A DNA stretch of 64,000 nucleotides, from NCBI GenBank assembly GCA_903871935.1, contig CAIQIQ010000048.1:39515-103514 (forward strand), written 5' to 3'. The notes beneath the pieces were generated by a model. The model was not told the origin of the DNA. It ran no database searches and was given only the letters and a program-made list of their open reading frames with translations. Position numbers and translations under genes: made by a program. The DNA comes from an uncultured Phycisphaerales bacterium. Lineage in GTDB: Bacteria; Planctomycetota; Phycisphaerae; Tepidisphaerales; Tepidisphaeraceae. Of this stretch, positions 36,667 to 45,842 are shown piece after piece (positions within the stretch are counted from its first letter, which is position 1; each line of letters begins with the position of its first letter).

Positions 36667-38469
36667 TCACGGATGGAGCAACTTGTCGATGACATCACGA
36701 TCGCTAATCAGAGTCATCACAGCCTGGCGCACTGCGTTCTTGCGTGCTTCCAGATCCTGTTCCATGCTGCGTCGGGTGCGAGGATCCATGCGCGTCGGGT
36801 CGGCCATACCGAGTTTCGCATAAGCCGTGCAGAAGCTATCCAAGGGCGCAAAGAGAGGAAGTGCCGACGGATTCGCCATCGCCTTCGCTTTCGCGAGGTT
36901 CTTATGACAGGCTGCAAGTGCCGCACCGTTGGTCGCCCCCGGGCCAGGCTTGCCTTTCTCTGACAAACCTTGGCGCATTGGGCCTACAGCAAGCAACGCC
37001 TGTTCAATCGATCCGGCCAGCGACAGTGTGGCTGGCGCCTTCCCGCTGGCCAGTTGCTGCAGATACTTTGCCGAAACGTGGTTCGGAGCCAGCAAGAGTA
37101 TCTGATTCAGCTTGGCCGCCGGTTCGTCTGCTTTCAGACTCTCGATTGTGGCTGTCGCGTAGCTGGCCCGCATTGCTGAAAACAGGCTCATCGCCTGCAC
37201 GAGCTTCGGATCTTTGTCCTTGCGCACCAGCGCAATCGCATCGTCCAGCGTCGCCATCGAGAACATCTGCACTTCCCACAGCACCGACGGCCCATCCAGC
37301 AGGATGGCATCCTCCATCTGTGCGGCACAGTCGGCCGGAACACAGACGTAGTCCATCCGATCCAGCGCAGCCCCGTGCGCCTTCGCCGCCACTTCCCCCA
37401 CCGCGCGCACCTTGCCGTCAACGGTGATGTCTCCCGTCAAAGCAACGTTATCGCTGACTTCGAAGTTTCCCATGGCCGACAGCAGCAGAACTGCAAAGCC
37501 CGTCCCCGCCGAACCCCCGTCTTTCTGCGAGTACTTATCGCCAAAGCTGATCTCCAGCCCCGCCCTGTCAAGTCCGTTCTGCCGCATTCTCGCCAGGCGC
37601 AGAGCTTCGTCGAACGAGATGCTCATTTCCTTGCCGACTTCGGTGGCACGGCGCATCTGCGTCGTCGAGAATGACTTGCCCGTTACCGCAGCGATGATGT
37701 CCACAACTTTGCCGTGATATCGCCCGTCGGGCGCCGCCATCACAACCAATCCGTGGATTGTTGTGAGCGGACGGACATTGAATGTCGGCGTTTCGACTGG
37801 AACCGCGCGCGTGGCCGCCTGCCTTGGATTGACGCCCGCAGGTCCCTGGTTGGGTGGAACGGCGTTGGCGTTCGCCCCCCGGTCAGACGGCCGCATTCCT
37901 GAGGAAGTCGACCGGAAACCCCGCACATCCGTCGCCCACTGCCAATCGGGCGAAACCCCTCTTTTGTTCAGTTGATCCAATTGCGGCCAATCCTCCTGGG
38001 TAGAAAAGAACTGACTGGCCAATTCATACAGACAGGCTGCCAATATCTGGTCCGACCCTACCTTCGAGTCCTTGCACAAAGCAGCCGTCTTGCGAATCTG
38101 GCTCAGCGCGGCATACATGTTCCAGTTTTCGTCGCTCATGATCGGCTGACCTGTCGTAAGCGCACTATCCAGTCTTGCGGCGTTCGCGTTGTTTGCATCA
38201 ATACGCTGTGCAAGAGCAATCGCCCGATTGGCCAGGCGGCACTGCTCAAGTGTCCGGAATTCGCAGTGATTCTGCACCAGTTCAGCCAGAGCAGTCGCCG
38301 TGTCCCGTCGTTGCCTCGTGTCCAGCGATAGCTCGCTTCCAAACGTACTGACCTTGTTCGCAGGACTCCTGGTGATCGTGACCGTGTGCATTCTTGTTTG
38401 AGCAACGGCCCAGGTGTTCAGCAATGCACAGCACATTAACCCAACACAACACAACGGTGTGACTTGCAT
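36667..38469 (-). CDS. Exported protein with Lon-type (S16) serine protease domain
   Basis: 600 residues from the ATG at 38469, preceded by GTGGAG; a GTG at 38481 is also in frame. Signal peptide, then about 200 helical residues, a short Pro/Asn linker, and a protease domain at about 225-400. The Lon dyad is present: Ser in KDGGSAGTGFAVLLLSAM and Lys in GEVAAKAHGAAL, 43 residues apart as in E. coli Lon (Ser679/Lys722), with TGDITVDGKVRAVG between them. No AAA+ ATPase is attached, so it cannot unfold substrates itself and may cleave loose or disordered proteins outside the cytoplasm. The remaining C-terminus is helical. Substrate unknown. Confidence 0.85.
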   Translation of the reverse strand: MQVTPLCCVGLMCCALLNTWAVAQTRMHTVTITRSPANKVSTFGSELSLDTRQRRDTATALAELVQNHCEFRTLEQCRLANRAIALAQRIDANNANAARLDSALTTGQPIMSDENWNMYAALSQIRKTAALCKDSKVGSDQILAACLYELASQFFSTQEDWPQLDQLNKRGVSPDWQWATDVRGFRSTSSGMRPSDRGANANAVPPNQGPAGVNPRQAATRAVPVETPTFNVRPLTTIHGLVVMAAPDGRYHGKVVDIIAAVTGKSFSTTQMRRATEVGKEMSISFDEALRLARMRQNGLDRAGLEISFGDKYSQKDGGSAGTGFAVLLLSAMGNFEVSDNVALTGDITVDGKVRAVGEVAAKAHGAALDRMDYVCVPADCAAQMEDAILLDGPSVLWEVQMFSMATLDDAIALVRKDKDPKLVQAMSLFSAMRASYATATIESLKADEPAAKLNQILLLAPNHVSAKYLQQLASGKAPATLSLAGSIEQALLAVGPMRQGLSEKGKPGPGATNGAALAACHKNLAKAKAMANPSALPLFAPLDSFCTAYAKLGMADPTRMDPRTRRSMEQDLEARKNAVRQAVMTLISDRDVIDKLLHP

Positions 38470-39083
38470 CAGAATCTCCACGTCTGCTTACTGAGAAGGA
38501 GCCCAATGCTAGCTGTTCCGCGAACATTGAGCAACGCATGTCCGCCACTCTCAGCGGGTGCAGTCAGGGCCGAATCGCGTGGCGGCAATGGCGGGATCGT
38601 CCGCATTGTCGAAGCGTGTATGCCGGGGAATTGAACCTTGCGCCTCTATCCGGCATGGCATACAGCGCCTGGCCACTGAGCAGAAGGCAGACCTTCATGT
38701 TGGGCGGCGGCCCGTGATCCCACCTTTTGCCACTGGCGGCAGCGTGTGCAGCCCGGACCCCCAGCCGACGTAAGTACTATCCCGCCAAGTGCATAGGCAT
38801 TTGGCCTCTGCCTCGTGCGCTAGCTATAAACTAAAAGCCGAAAGAAACCTAGTGACAATATTCGATGTATAATGGTAATCTACTCATGCCGGCAAACTGA
38901 TCAGGGAAGGACTAAGGCCTGACACACACCCGCAGTTTATCCCTTCGGGATAGATGAGTTGCATTCGCGCAGTCGCATCTTGACTGCAGCCTGCGCGCAT
39001 TGGATGAGAACTCGATGGCATCTGAGATGTTACTTGCAGAGAAGGTGCGGGTTTCGGTTTCGGTAGCGGCGGTGCTCGGGTGG

Positions 39084-39102
39084 CGCAGCCGTCCCGGCTG
39101 CG
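39084..39102. repeat. Hairpin CGCAGCCG-TCC-CGGCTGCG
   Basis: Perfect 8-base stem with a three-base loop. The word GCAGCCGTCCCGGCTGC looks like a short palindromic repeat unit; it has no T-run and is not next to a stop codon, so it is not a simple terminator. Confidence 0.5.
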
Positions 39103-39215
39103 GTGCCGCGGTCGTCTTCGACCGCTCAGGCGGAAGGCTCAAACCATGATGCGCGAGGCTCACTTCCAACCAAAACAGGAACACCTTCTGCGGGCACAGG
39201 GCACGGCGATGATGG

Positions 39216-39369
39216 CAGATACACGCGAAAGATGTAACCCCGGTGGGCTCTGTGGTGTTCCTATGAGCGGGTACAGCACCAACATGGTCACAGCGGCCGA
39301 ATTAGTTGTTGGTCTTGGCGACGTGAGCATAGGCCGGTTTCATATGCCACACGCAACCGCCTATTGAGA
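39216..39369 (+). repeat. 154-base direct repeat, copy 2
   Basis: Second copy of the repeat found at 35454-35607, same orientation, beginning CAGATACACGCGAAAGATGT. Its open frame of 34 codons is at 39263-39367. The copies bracket the nucleotidyltransferase and the Lon-type protease genes, which are 3.7 kb apart end to end. Confidence 0.8.
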
Positions 39370-39464
39370 ATACTGCCGGTATGCCTTGGGCGAACTGGCG
39401 GCGTGGAACGCATGGGGACACCACGCCATGGCCAGACGAGCATAGATAGAAAGGCGAGTGACAG

Positions 39465-41015
39465 ATGTCATTACGTGTCGAACGAGCGTGGCGTGTTGCA
39501 CTGGCTATTGCGATATGCGCCGCGGTCGACGTCCGTGTTCAGCCAGTGAGTTGGGGACAAGCGGCAATACCACAACCGGCCGTTAAGCCGAATGCCTACG
39601 GCATCATCATTGGCCGGGACACTACCTACCTGACCGGCCCGCTGTATCCTGACGGAACGGTGGACTACGCGGCGGCCATCAACGCCGAAAGCAGCAGAGG
39701 TGTCACACTACAGAACAACGCGGCATGCCTCATCGCATGCATCGTGGGCGACAACGATGATAGGTGGATGATCATTCCTGATGATGTGCTCAGGCAAATG
39801 GGAGTGGACCCCAAAGCGCCGAAGGTGAAGTGGATTCCCATGCCGGAGAAGTTGGCCGAGATGGTTAAGCAGCAGGCCGGCGGCCCGTGGAAGCGGTCGG
39901 ATATGCCTGAACTGGCGGCATGGCTTCAGAGCAACAAGGCGGGCATGGACCTGTTTCTCGAAGCGAGCAGCAGATCGGCATGGTGGGCCCCGTTCAAAGA
40001 TGACCGAATACTCCTCATGTCGGCCGCGCAGAGTCGGCTGGTCCAGAGCATCAACGCGTCGGCACGGGCAGTGTGTCTCCGCGCGATGCTCCGGCTGGGC
40101 GAGGGTGATGAGCAGGGCGCCTGCGAAGATCTGGCGGCATGCGAACGGCTTGCCGGGCTGACCAGAAACTCGCCGCAGACCATCATACGACTCATCGGCG
40201 CACAGATGTACAGTCTGGCCGTCTCTGGAATGGGAGAGATGATCGAGCATGGCGCAATGTCGCCTGATACCCTCGGCCGGATGGATGCCCTGTTGGCGAA
40301 GCAGCCGCAGTGGCCAATCGGCGGCGACGTCATCCCACAGAGCGAACGCTACCAGTTCCTGATGGAGGTCGTGTACTATGCGAAGGGCCTCCAGGATGCA
40401 ATGCAGAAGAACAACGGCGCACTGGCAAAGGAGTTTCAGAAGGCTGGCGCCCGGCCGCCCGACTGGAACCGTGTCATGCGCATGGGGAATCAGTTGTTCG
40501 ACTTGCTGCAGGCCGATCAGGCTCGCATGTCCGCCGCAGAACAAGTGGACCATGCGTTCAAGATCAAGACGCAGTTAGGCAAGCTACGCGCGGGTTTCAA
40601 TGATGCGCACGCCGAGATGCTGCCGGACTTCACAATGGACACGACATGGCTCCTGCCGAACGAACGGGAAACCACAGAGGCCTATTCCGATCGAGTGGGT
40701 GCGGTCATGATCATGTTCGCGTCGCCAGACCCGGCCGGACGTGAGCGGATGTTCGTCAGGTGCAATGACTCCACCGCATGGACGCGTGTCGCGCTGGCGC
40801 TGCTGCGGTATCGTACCGCGCACGGAGCCTATCCGGATGATCTGAAAGCGCTGATTCCGCGTTACGTCGAAGCGATGCCAGGAGCGAACACCGAACTGCC
40901 TGTGCGGTATGCGCGACAGGGCGCGGGATTCATCCTTACGAATGAGCAGGCCGCAGCGCCCGCTACTCAGCCGACAGCCAAGCCTTGGCGTATCCACATT
41001 CAGCGGAACAGGTGA
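39465..41015 (+). CDS. Exported hypothetical protein
   Basis: 516 residues, AAGGCGAG upstream of the ATG. Signal peptide of about 30 residues (ALAIAICAAV). The body is helical with repeated motifs such as RAVCLRAMLRLGEGDEQGAC and ACEDLAACERLAGL, and the C-terminal end carries a pattern I know from planctomycete proteins of unknown function: VALALLRYRTAHGAYPDDLK followed by PRYVEAMP. That motif resembles pseudopilin-type processing-independent domains but no N-methylation site is present. Function unknown; location probably periplasmic. It is followed by a small membrane protein gene 35 bases on. Confidence 0.75.
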   Translation: MSLRVERAWRVALAIAICAAVDVRVQPVSWGQAAIPQPAVKPNAYGIIIGRDTTYLTGPLYPDGTVDYAAAINAESSRGVTLQNNAACLIACIVGDNDDRWMIIPDDVLRQMGVDPKAPKVKWIPMPEKLAEMVKQQAGGPWKRSDMPELAAWLQSNKAGMDLFLEASSRSAWWAPFKDDRILLMSAAQSRLVQSINASARAVCLRAMLRLGEGDEQGACEDLAACERLAGLTRNSPQTIIRLIGAQMYSLAVSGMGEMIEHGAMSPDTLGRMDALLAKQPQWPIGGDVIPQSERYQFLMEVVYYAKGLQDAMQKNNGALAKEFQKAGARPPDWNRVMRMGNQLFDLLQADQARMSAAEQVDHAFKIKTQLGKLRAGFNDAHAEMLPDFTMDTTWLLPNERETTEAYSDRVGAVMIMFASPDPAGRERMFVRCNDSTAWTRVALALLRYRTAHGAYPDDLKALIPRYVEAMPGANTELPVRYARQGAGFILTNEQAAAPATQPTAKPWRIHIQRNR

Positions 41016-41050
41016 AGACTGGCGCAAGGTGAAGCCGGCCGGGAGGCGCC

Positions 41051-41305
41051 ATGTGGTTCTACTACGACAAATCCTGGAGTTTCATCGAGTGGTGGTCCGA
41101 GCGGCCGCCCTGGTTACGAACGACCATTGCTCTGATCATCCTGGCGGTAGGTTTGTGGTTCGTCTACATCGCCATGTCGGCCGACGAAGAGCACTACCGC
41201 GACCGCCGCGCCATCTATGCCGGTACCGTGTTCACGCTGCTGGGCACGCTCCTGCTCCTCGTCGGCGGCAAGACCGAGGCGGAGAAGAAGGGGTATCATT
41301 TCTGA
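41051..41305 (+). CDS. Small two-pass membrane protein
   Basis: 84 residues with GGGAGG five bases before the ATG. Two membrane segments (TTIALIILAVGLWFVYIA, about 24-41, and AGTVFTLLGTLLLLVGG, about 57-73) are joined by a charged loop (SADEEHYRDRRAIY). An aromatic, Trp-rich N-terminus (WFYYDKSWSFIEWW) would sit at the membrane face. No family recognised. Probably co-transcribed with the preceding exported protein. Confidence 0.65.
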   Translation: MWFYYDKSWSFIEWWSERPPWLRTTIALIILAVGLWFVYIAMSADEEHYRDRRAIYAGTVFTLLGTLLLLVGGKTEAEKKGYHF

Positions 41306-41762
41306 GGTCTGGAATAGTGCGTCCAAGGTGAATCCAGCCTCCTGTCACCGCGCGCACAGGCGCGCACCGCGACTTACAGCAATCTTTCCCGATTTTTCGA
41401 CCCCGACCCCCCCAAACCAATGGGAAATCGAAGATCTGCCTCCAGAGTGGTGCGCTTTGTGCGCGCAAAGCGCGACACCGCCTGTATAGGTAGACCCCCC
41501 GTTATTTCTCAACCGAATACCGCCGCTAACTTAGTGCCCGACGTTGACCGCAGCGAAATCCCGGCTGCGCCGGGGCTCCGCGACCTGCCAAACTGACAGT
41601 GGACCAAAGTGGAACAAGATGAAACGTGTTCTGCTCTACCTGTGCGCGCTAACATGAGCACCTTGGACAGCTCGGTAATTCCGATTACAGATGCTCCTCC
41701 GACTGCGCCCACGAACTTGAGCATCTTCCTTCCCTTGGTGCCGGCGTGCCTTGGTCTGCATG

Positions 41763-41832
41763 CTGACTTCCGACCTCCGACGTCTGACCTCTTCGTTTCC
41801 GCAATCCGCTATCCGCAATCCGCTCTTCCCCG
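41763..41832. repeat. Degenerate heptamer tandem array
   Basis: Ten units of seven bases with no gaps: four of the CTGACTT/CCGACCT type, one CTTCGTT, four of the TCCGCAA/TCCGCTA type, one TTCCCCG. The period is strict although the words drift. The first word type is the same as in the arrays around 57.3 and 57.7 kb. Confidence 0.7.
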
Positions 41833-41835
41833 GAG

Positions 41836-41963
41836 TTGTCCACAATCGCCCCCAACCTGCGCACCTCCTCCCCCAATCTCCACCTAACTCTATGCTATCT
41901 CAGCACATAGCGCGATGGGGGTACCCACGCAAACAACTTGCGCACCTGCTACTTATCCACAAC
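41836..41963 (-). repeat. Dispersed ~130-base element with DnaA-box-like ends, copy 2
   Basis: Inverted copy of the element at 10104-10235. TTATCCACA is at 41953-41961 and TTGTCCACA at 41836-41844. Complement words GCGCAGGTT (41854-41863) and GCGCAAGTT (41936-41945) lie inside. The order, spacing (about 52 bases between halves) and the central ACCCCC stretch agree with copy 1; identity looks near 80%. Confidence 0.75.
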
Positions 41964-41981
41964 CGCTCTCGCCCCTCTTCC

Positions 41982-42023
41982 CTACTGGCTTCTGTCTTCT
42001 AACTCCTGACGTTTGACGCCTCC
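41982..42023. repeat. Degenerate heptamer tandem array
   Basis: Six seven-base units: CTACTGG, CTTCTGT, CTTCTAA, CTCCTGA, CGTTTGA, CGCCTCC. Same word family and same orientation as the array at 41763, with the DnaA-box element between them. Confidence 0.6.
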
Positions 42024-42153
42024 CCACCCATCCTGAGCACCTTCGCCCGCCCGACGGCTGGGCGATCAATTGAATGCAACCGAGGAAATGGCTACTGTCT
42101 CCGCCAACAGCGACCCCATGGTGGGGCACGAGAGCTGTTGTCTGGACGATAAG

Positions 42154-43356
42154 ATGGGAATGAAGATTGGTATTTGTGGCGTCGGGCAGTTCTCACCATG
42201 CTTCACACGTTTGTTCAAGGCCCACCCGCTGGTGGATGAGGTGGTGCTTGCGGACCTGATCCCCGAACGTGCCCGCACTGAGGCAGCGCGGGTGGGCATC
42301 AAACGGGTGTTTGCCTCGCTGGATGAATTGTGCCGCAGCGATGTGGATGCGATCGCCATCTTCACCCAGCGGCAATTGCACGGCCCGCACGTCCTGCAGG
42401 CCCTGTCGGCCGGGAAACATGTGTACTGCGCGGTGCCCATGGCGATGAAGGTGGAAGAGATCAGCCAGATCCTGGAGGCGATCAAGCGCACCGGGCTACT
42501 CTATATGACGGGCGAGACCAGTTATTACTATCCGTCGACGCTCTATTGCCGCAAGCGTTTCCAGGCCGGCGATTTCGGGCGTTTTGCCTATGCCGAAGCA
42601 CAATACCTGCACGACATGGAGCATTTTTATGAGCCTTACCGGCATTCTGGCGGGCCGGATTGGAAGCGGGTGGCGGGTCTTCCGCCCATGTACTATCCGA
42701 CCCACAGTGTGAGCATGGTGCTTTCGGTTACCGGCGCGCGGGCCACGCACGTTTCCTGCCTGGGCATGCACGATCGGCATGAAGATGGAATATTCGGCGC
42801 TGGGCGGAATCACTGGGACAACCCCTTCAGCAACGAATCGGCCCTGATGCGCACCAGCGATGGCGGTGTGATGCGGATCAACGAGATGCGCCGGGTCGGC
42901 TGGCATGGCGGCAACAGCGTCTACATGAGTTTCTTTGGCACCGATGGCTCATTCGAAGAAAATGGCGTTTCTTCCTGCTGGCTCACGCGCAACGCCCGAG
43001 ACCTGAAGGATGTCACGAAGCAGGTGGCATGCGGACCGTCTGCGGAAATCGATGTACAGAACGCGGCGACGCCCGGTGCGCTGCGGCCGGAGTTCTTCAG
43101 TTCCGTAAGCCCAGCGCACCCGGTTGGACGGCTCCCCGAATCGTTCAAAGGGCTGCCCAACGGCCATTACGGCTCGCACCAGTTTCTGGTGGACGATTTT
43201 GTCACCGCCTGGGCGACGCGGACACTGCCGCCGTGTCATGCCTGGAATGCCGCCCGCTGGGATATGCCCGGCCTGATTGCCCACGAATCAGCCTTGCGCG
43301 AAGGGGAGATGCTGCCGATCCCGGACTTCGGCGATGCGCCGGGATCAGCCAGGTAA
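42154..43356 (+). CDS. Gfo/Idh/MocA-family oxidoreductase
   Basis: 400 residues from the ATG at 42154 (MGMKIGICGVGQFS); an open frame to 42070 adds a weak 28 residues. Rossmann start KIGICGVGQF, then DVDAIAIFTQRQLHGPHVLQ and GKHVYCAVPMAMKVEEI. The usual EKP motif, which carries the catalytic Lys in many members, reads AVP here. The C-terminal alpha/beta domain has GGPDWKRVAGLPPMYYPTHS. Members oxidise or epimerise sugars with NAD(P). It is the first gene of a sugar cluster running to 52.7 kb. Substrate unknown. Confidence 0.85.
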   Translation: MGMKIGICGVGQFSPCFTRLFKAHPLVDEVVLADLIPERARTEAARVGIKRVFASLDELCRSDVDAIAIFTQRQLHGPHVLQALSAGKHVYCAVPMAMKVEEISQILEAIKRTGLLYMTGETSYYYPSTLYCRKRFQAGDFGRFAYAEAQYLHDMEHFYEPYRHSGGPDWKRVAGLPPMYYPTHSVSMVLSVTGARATHVSCLGMHDRHEDGIFGAGRNHWDNPFSNESALMRTSDGGVMRINEMRRVGWHGGNSVYMSFFGTDGSFEENGVSSCWLTRNARDLKDVTKQVACGPSAEIDVQNAATPGALRPEFFSSVSPAHPVGRLPESFKGLPNGHYGSHQFLVDDFVTAWATRTLPPCHAWNAARWDMPGLIAHESALREGEMLPIPDFGDAPGSAR

Positions 43357-43386
43357 AGTGGCCAAAGGGCGCGGGGAGAGAATGAA

Positions 43387-44649
43387 ATGAATGATACAAC
43401 CCGATCTTACCTGAGGACTCTTGCCGGCACGTACGCCGCTTACGCCCGCGGTGATGTCATGGCGAAGCGACGGGAGAAGTGGCGACTGCATAACGGGCTG
43501 CGGGAAAGGACCTGTCCGTTTCACATCGAGGATAATGGCACTTATCTGCGCGATTTGGTCCCGGCATTGAAGTGCGAGGATCCGGTCGAGCGGAATCTCG
43601 AGGCGAGACTCGTCAATGCCATCGTTGCCTATGAGCGCATCGACGATGACCGGATCATCCCCGATCGATTCGTGGTTGAATGGGTCGTCGAGACCACGAA
43701 TCTCTGCGATGAGCTGCAATTCACACGCGCGGAGGATGGACGCGGGGGAAGCTGGGGATATGAATCCAACAAGCCCATTAAGGATATCGACGCGGATTTC
43801 GGCAAACTCAGAAAGAGAACTCCAACGCTGAATCGGCAGTTGACGCAGAGGAATGCGGAACTGGCGCTAAAGGTGTTCCAGGGGCTCTTGCCGGTTGTCG
43901 TGGGCACGTGTGGTTCGCTGTACTCCAATGGCATCTCCAACAAGGCGGTTCATCTGATGGGGATGCAGGAACTGTATCTGCAGATGGCGATGAACCCCGA
44001 AGCCGTGCATCGCCTTCTCACATTCCTCGCCGAAGACAACATGGCGCTGGGACAGTGGGAAGAGCAGCAGGGGCTGCTCACGCTCAACAATGATGGCAAC
44101 CAGGGATACTGCTCGGGAAGCTCGCAATACTCGGATGAGATTCCCGGCCGGCCGATCAAGCCGGGGGAACGCATCTGGTCCCGGGACCGGTACGGGTATC
44201 TCGAAGCACAGGAAGCCGCGGGGATTTCGCCTGACATGTTTGCCGAGTTCCTCATGCCGCATTTCCGCAAGCTCTCCGCGAAGTTCAAGCTGATGAAGTT
44301 CGGCTGCTGCGAACCGGTGCACGGCTTTATGCCGCACCTCCAGGAACTCCACGGGCTGCGCAAAGTCAGCGTCACGCCATGGTGTAACCTGGAGAAGCTG
44401 GCGGCGAATTGCCCGAAGAACATCATCTGGAGCAGAAAGTCGGTGCCCCTAAAGCTGTGCGGGACGACGTTTGATCCGGCGGAGTTCAGGGCGCACCTGA
44501 AGGAGACGCTCGATTTCGGGGCAGGGCATTTCGTCGAGTTCGTCTTCCGTGACACGAACCGGTTGACTGCTGACATGCAGCAGAGAGTCGCCGATGCCTG
44601 CGGGATCGTCCGGAAGCTTTCGGCGCATCCCGAAGGGTCAAAGCAATAG
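43387..44649 (+). CDS. Uroporphyrinogen decarboxylase-like protein (URO-D superfamily)
   Basis: 420 residues. Barrel-type pattern in the C-terminal half: GISPDMFAEFLMPHFRKLSA, KFGCCEPVHGFMPHLQEL, VSVTPWCNLEKLAANCP, IIWSRKSVPLKLCG, DFGAGHFVEFVFRD. This is the URO-D/methyltransferase barrel, but the haem-pathway enzyme's own active-site motifs are not seen, so it is not HemE. I know such proteins from planctomycete, Lentisphaerae and clostridial sugar clusters, where they are of unknown function. It is followed by a second member 11 bases later. A methyl- or acyl-group transfer role is only a guess. Confidence 0.75.
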   Translation: MNDTTRSYLRTLAGTYAAYARGDVMAKRREKWRLHNGLRERTCPFHIEDNGTYLRDLVPALKCEDPVERNLEARLVNAIVAYERIDDDRIIPDRFVVEWVVETTNLCDELQFTRAEDGRGGSWGYESNKPIKDIDADFGKLRKRTPTLNRQLTQRNAELALKVFQGLLPVVVGTCGSLYSNGISNKAVHLMGMQELYLQMAMNPEAVHRLLTFLAEDNMALGQWEEQQGLLTLNNDGNQGYCSGSSQYSDEIPGRPIKPGERIWSRDRYGYLEAQEAAGISPDMFAEFLMPHFRKLSAKFKLMKFGCCEPVHGFMPHLQELHGLRKVSVTPWCNLEKLAANCPKNIIWSRKSVPLKLCGTTFDPAEFRAHLKETLDFGAGHFVEFVFRDTNRLTADMQQRVADACGIVRKLSAHPEGSKQ

Positions 44650-44660
44650 AGAAGAATCAG

Positions 44661-45734
44661 ATGATAAAGCCTATCGATCACATTCCGGATTGGGAAAAGC
44701 GTCTTGCCCGGCAAGATGCCTTCTGGTCGTGCGCGATCATCGATCGCCCCGTCGTGTTCATGACAGTGCCCAAAGCCAAACCCGAACGCCCATGGCCTAA
44801 GGAGAAGACGTACGCGTCCATGCGCGAGCGCTGGTTCGACACTCAGCGCGTGGTCGAGAATACCGTGGCCGCCTCGTATAACACGCAGTACCTCGGCGAT
44901 GCGCTGCCGACCGTGTACCCCAACCTGGGCCCGGAAGTGTTCAGCGCGTTTTACGGCATGGAAATGGAGTACACGGAAAACACCTCGTGGGGCATCCCCA
45001 ACCTGGAGGACTGGGCGGCGGCGGATCAGCTCAAGCTTTCAAGAGACAATTTCTACTGGAAGAAGCTGATCGAGATGACCGATGCCCTGCTGGCGGCGGG
45101 CGCGGGCCGGTATTACGTGGGGGTCAGCGATATTCATCCCGGCGGCGACGCCATCGCTGCTTTCCGCGATCCCGCCCAGTTGAACCTCGACATGCTGGAA
45201 TCGCCTGCGGAGGTCAAGCGATTGCTCGCGCGGATCAGCGCGGACTATTTCGACGTGATGGATTTCTATCACGACAAACTGACCAAGGCTGGCCAGGCCA
45301 TCACGAGCTGGCCTGGGATTGCCTCGTCGAAAAAATGGTACGTGCCATCCAATGACTTCTCCTGCATGATCTCCAAGAAGATGTTCGACGATGTGTTCCT
45401 GCCCGGGATCGCCGAGGAATGCCGGCACATGGAAGCGTCGATCTATCACTTGGACGGGCCCGATGCGCTGCGTCACCTCGATAGCCTGCTGGCGATCAAG
45501 GAGCTCAACGCGATTCAGTGGGTCTACGGCGCCGGCCGGGGTAGAGCATCCGACTGGCTGCATGTTTACCGCAAATGTCAGGCGGCCGGGAAGGGCATCC
45601 AGTTCGGCGTCGGCGTCGATGAACTTGATGCCATCATCTCGAATCTGCGCCCCGAAGGCGTCTTCATGTCCGTACAGGTACGGAACCCCGCCGAGGCGGA
45701 AGCTGTTCTAAAGCGCGTCGCCACCTGGAAGTAG
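44661..45734 (+). CDS. Second URO-D superfamily protein
   Basis: 357 residues, start just after AAGAATCAG. Divergent from the preceding protein but with the same barrel style: FMTVPKAKPERPWPKEKTYA, VGVSDIHPGGDAIAAFRDP, SADYFDVMDFYHDKLTKAG, EECRHMEASIYHLDGPDALR, HLDSLLAIKELNAIQWVYGA. HLDGPDALRHLD and GAGRG are typical of the group. The two tandem members may form a complex or act on successive intermediates. No corrinoid protein gene is nearby, which weakens a corrinoid methyltransferase reading. Part of the carbohydrate cluster. Confidence 0.75.
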   Translation: MIKPIDHIPDWEKRLARQDAFWSCAIIDRPVVFMTVPKAKPERPWPKEKTYASMRERWFDTQRVVENTVAASYNTQYLGDALPTVYPNLGPEVFSAFYGMEMEYTENTSWGIPNLEDWAAADQLKLSRDNFYWKKLIEMTDALLAAGAGRYYVGVSDIHPGGDAIAAFRDPAQLNLDMLESPAEVKRLLARISADYFDVMDFYHDKLTKAGQAITSWPGIASSKKWYVPSNDFSCMISKKMFDDVFLPGIAEECRHMEASIYHLDGPDALRHLDSLLAIKELNAIQWVYGAGRGRASDWLHVYRKCQAAGKGIQFGVGVDELDAIISNLRPEGVFMSVQVRNPAEAEAVLKRVATWK

Positions 45735-45842
45735 CGCAGGAGGACCATCGTGGTGTATACTGGGGCGGCCCAACCGCGTCCGGCGGAAGTAGATCGCCTG
45801 TCAGTTCCCTGAGCCGGTCCACAGGCATGTAAGGAGAATCGT

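Larger units (their letters stand above)
38482..39464. other. Intergenic stretch of about 980 bases
   Basis: No convincing gene. It contains the second copy of the 154-base repeat, an 8-base perfect hairpin at 39084-39102, and an AT-rich patch at about 38820-38890 unlike its surroundings. Open frames here are short and lack codon bias. Confidence 0.5.
41306..42153. other. Repeat mosaic between the small membrane protein and the carbohydrate cluster
   Basis: About 850 bases without a gene. In order: a hairpin GCGCTTTG-TGCGCG-CAAAGCGC (41452-41473), heptamer array (41763-41832), inverted copy of the DnaA-box element (41836-41963), a second heptamer array (41982-42023). The first 150 bases after the gene are pyrimidine-rich and show nothing else. 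Confidence 0.6.

Noticed and set aside
38912..39184. 90-codon minus-strand frame in the 38.5-39.5 kb gap
   Set aside because: No codon bias, no ribosome site and no motif.
41763..42023. CRISPR array
   Set aside because: The unit is seven bases with no spacers, and there are no cas genes in the window.
43387..44649. HemE (uroporphyrinogen decarboxylase of haem synthesis)
   Set aside because: Only the barrel style is shared; the HemE active-site motifs are missing and the neighbours are sugar genes.
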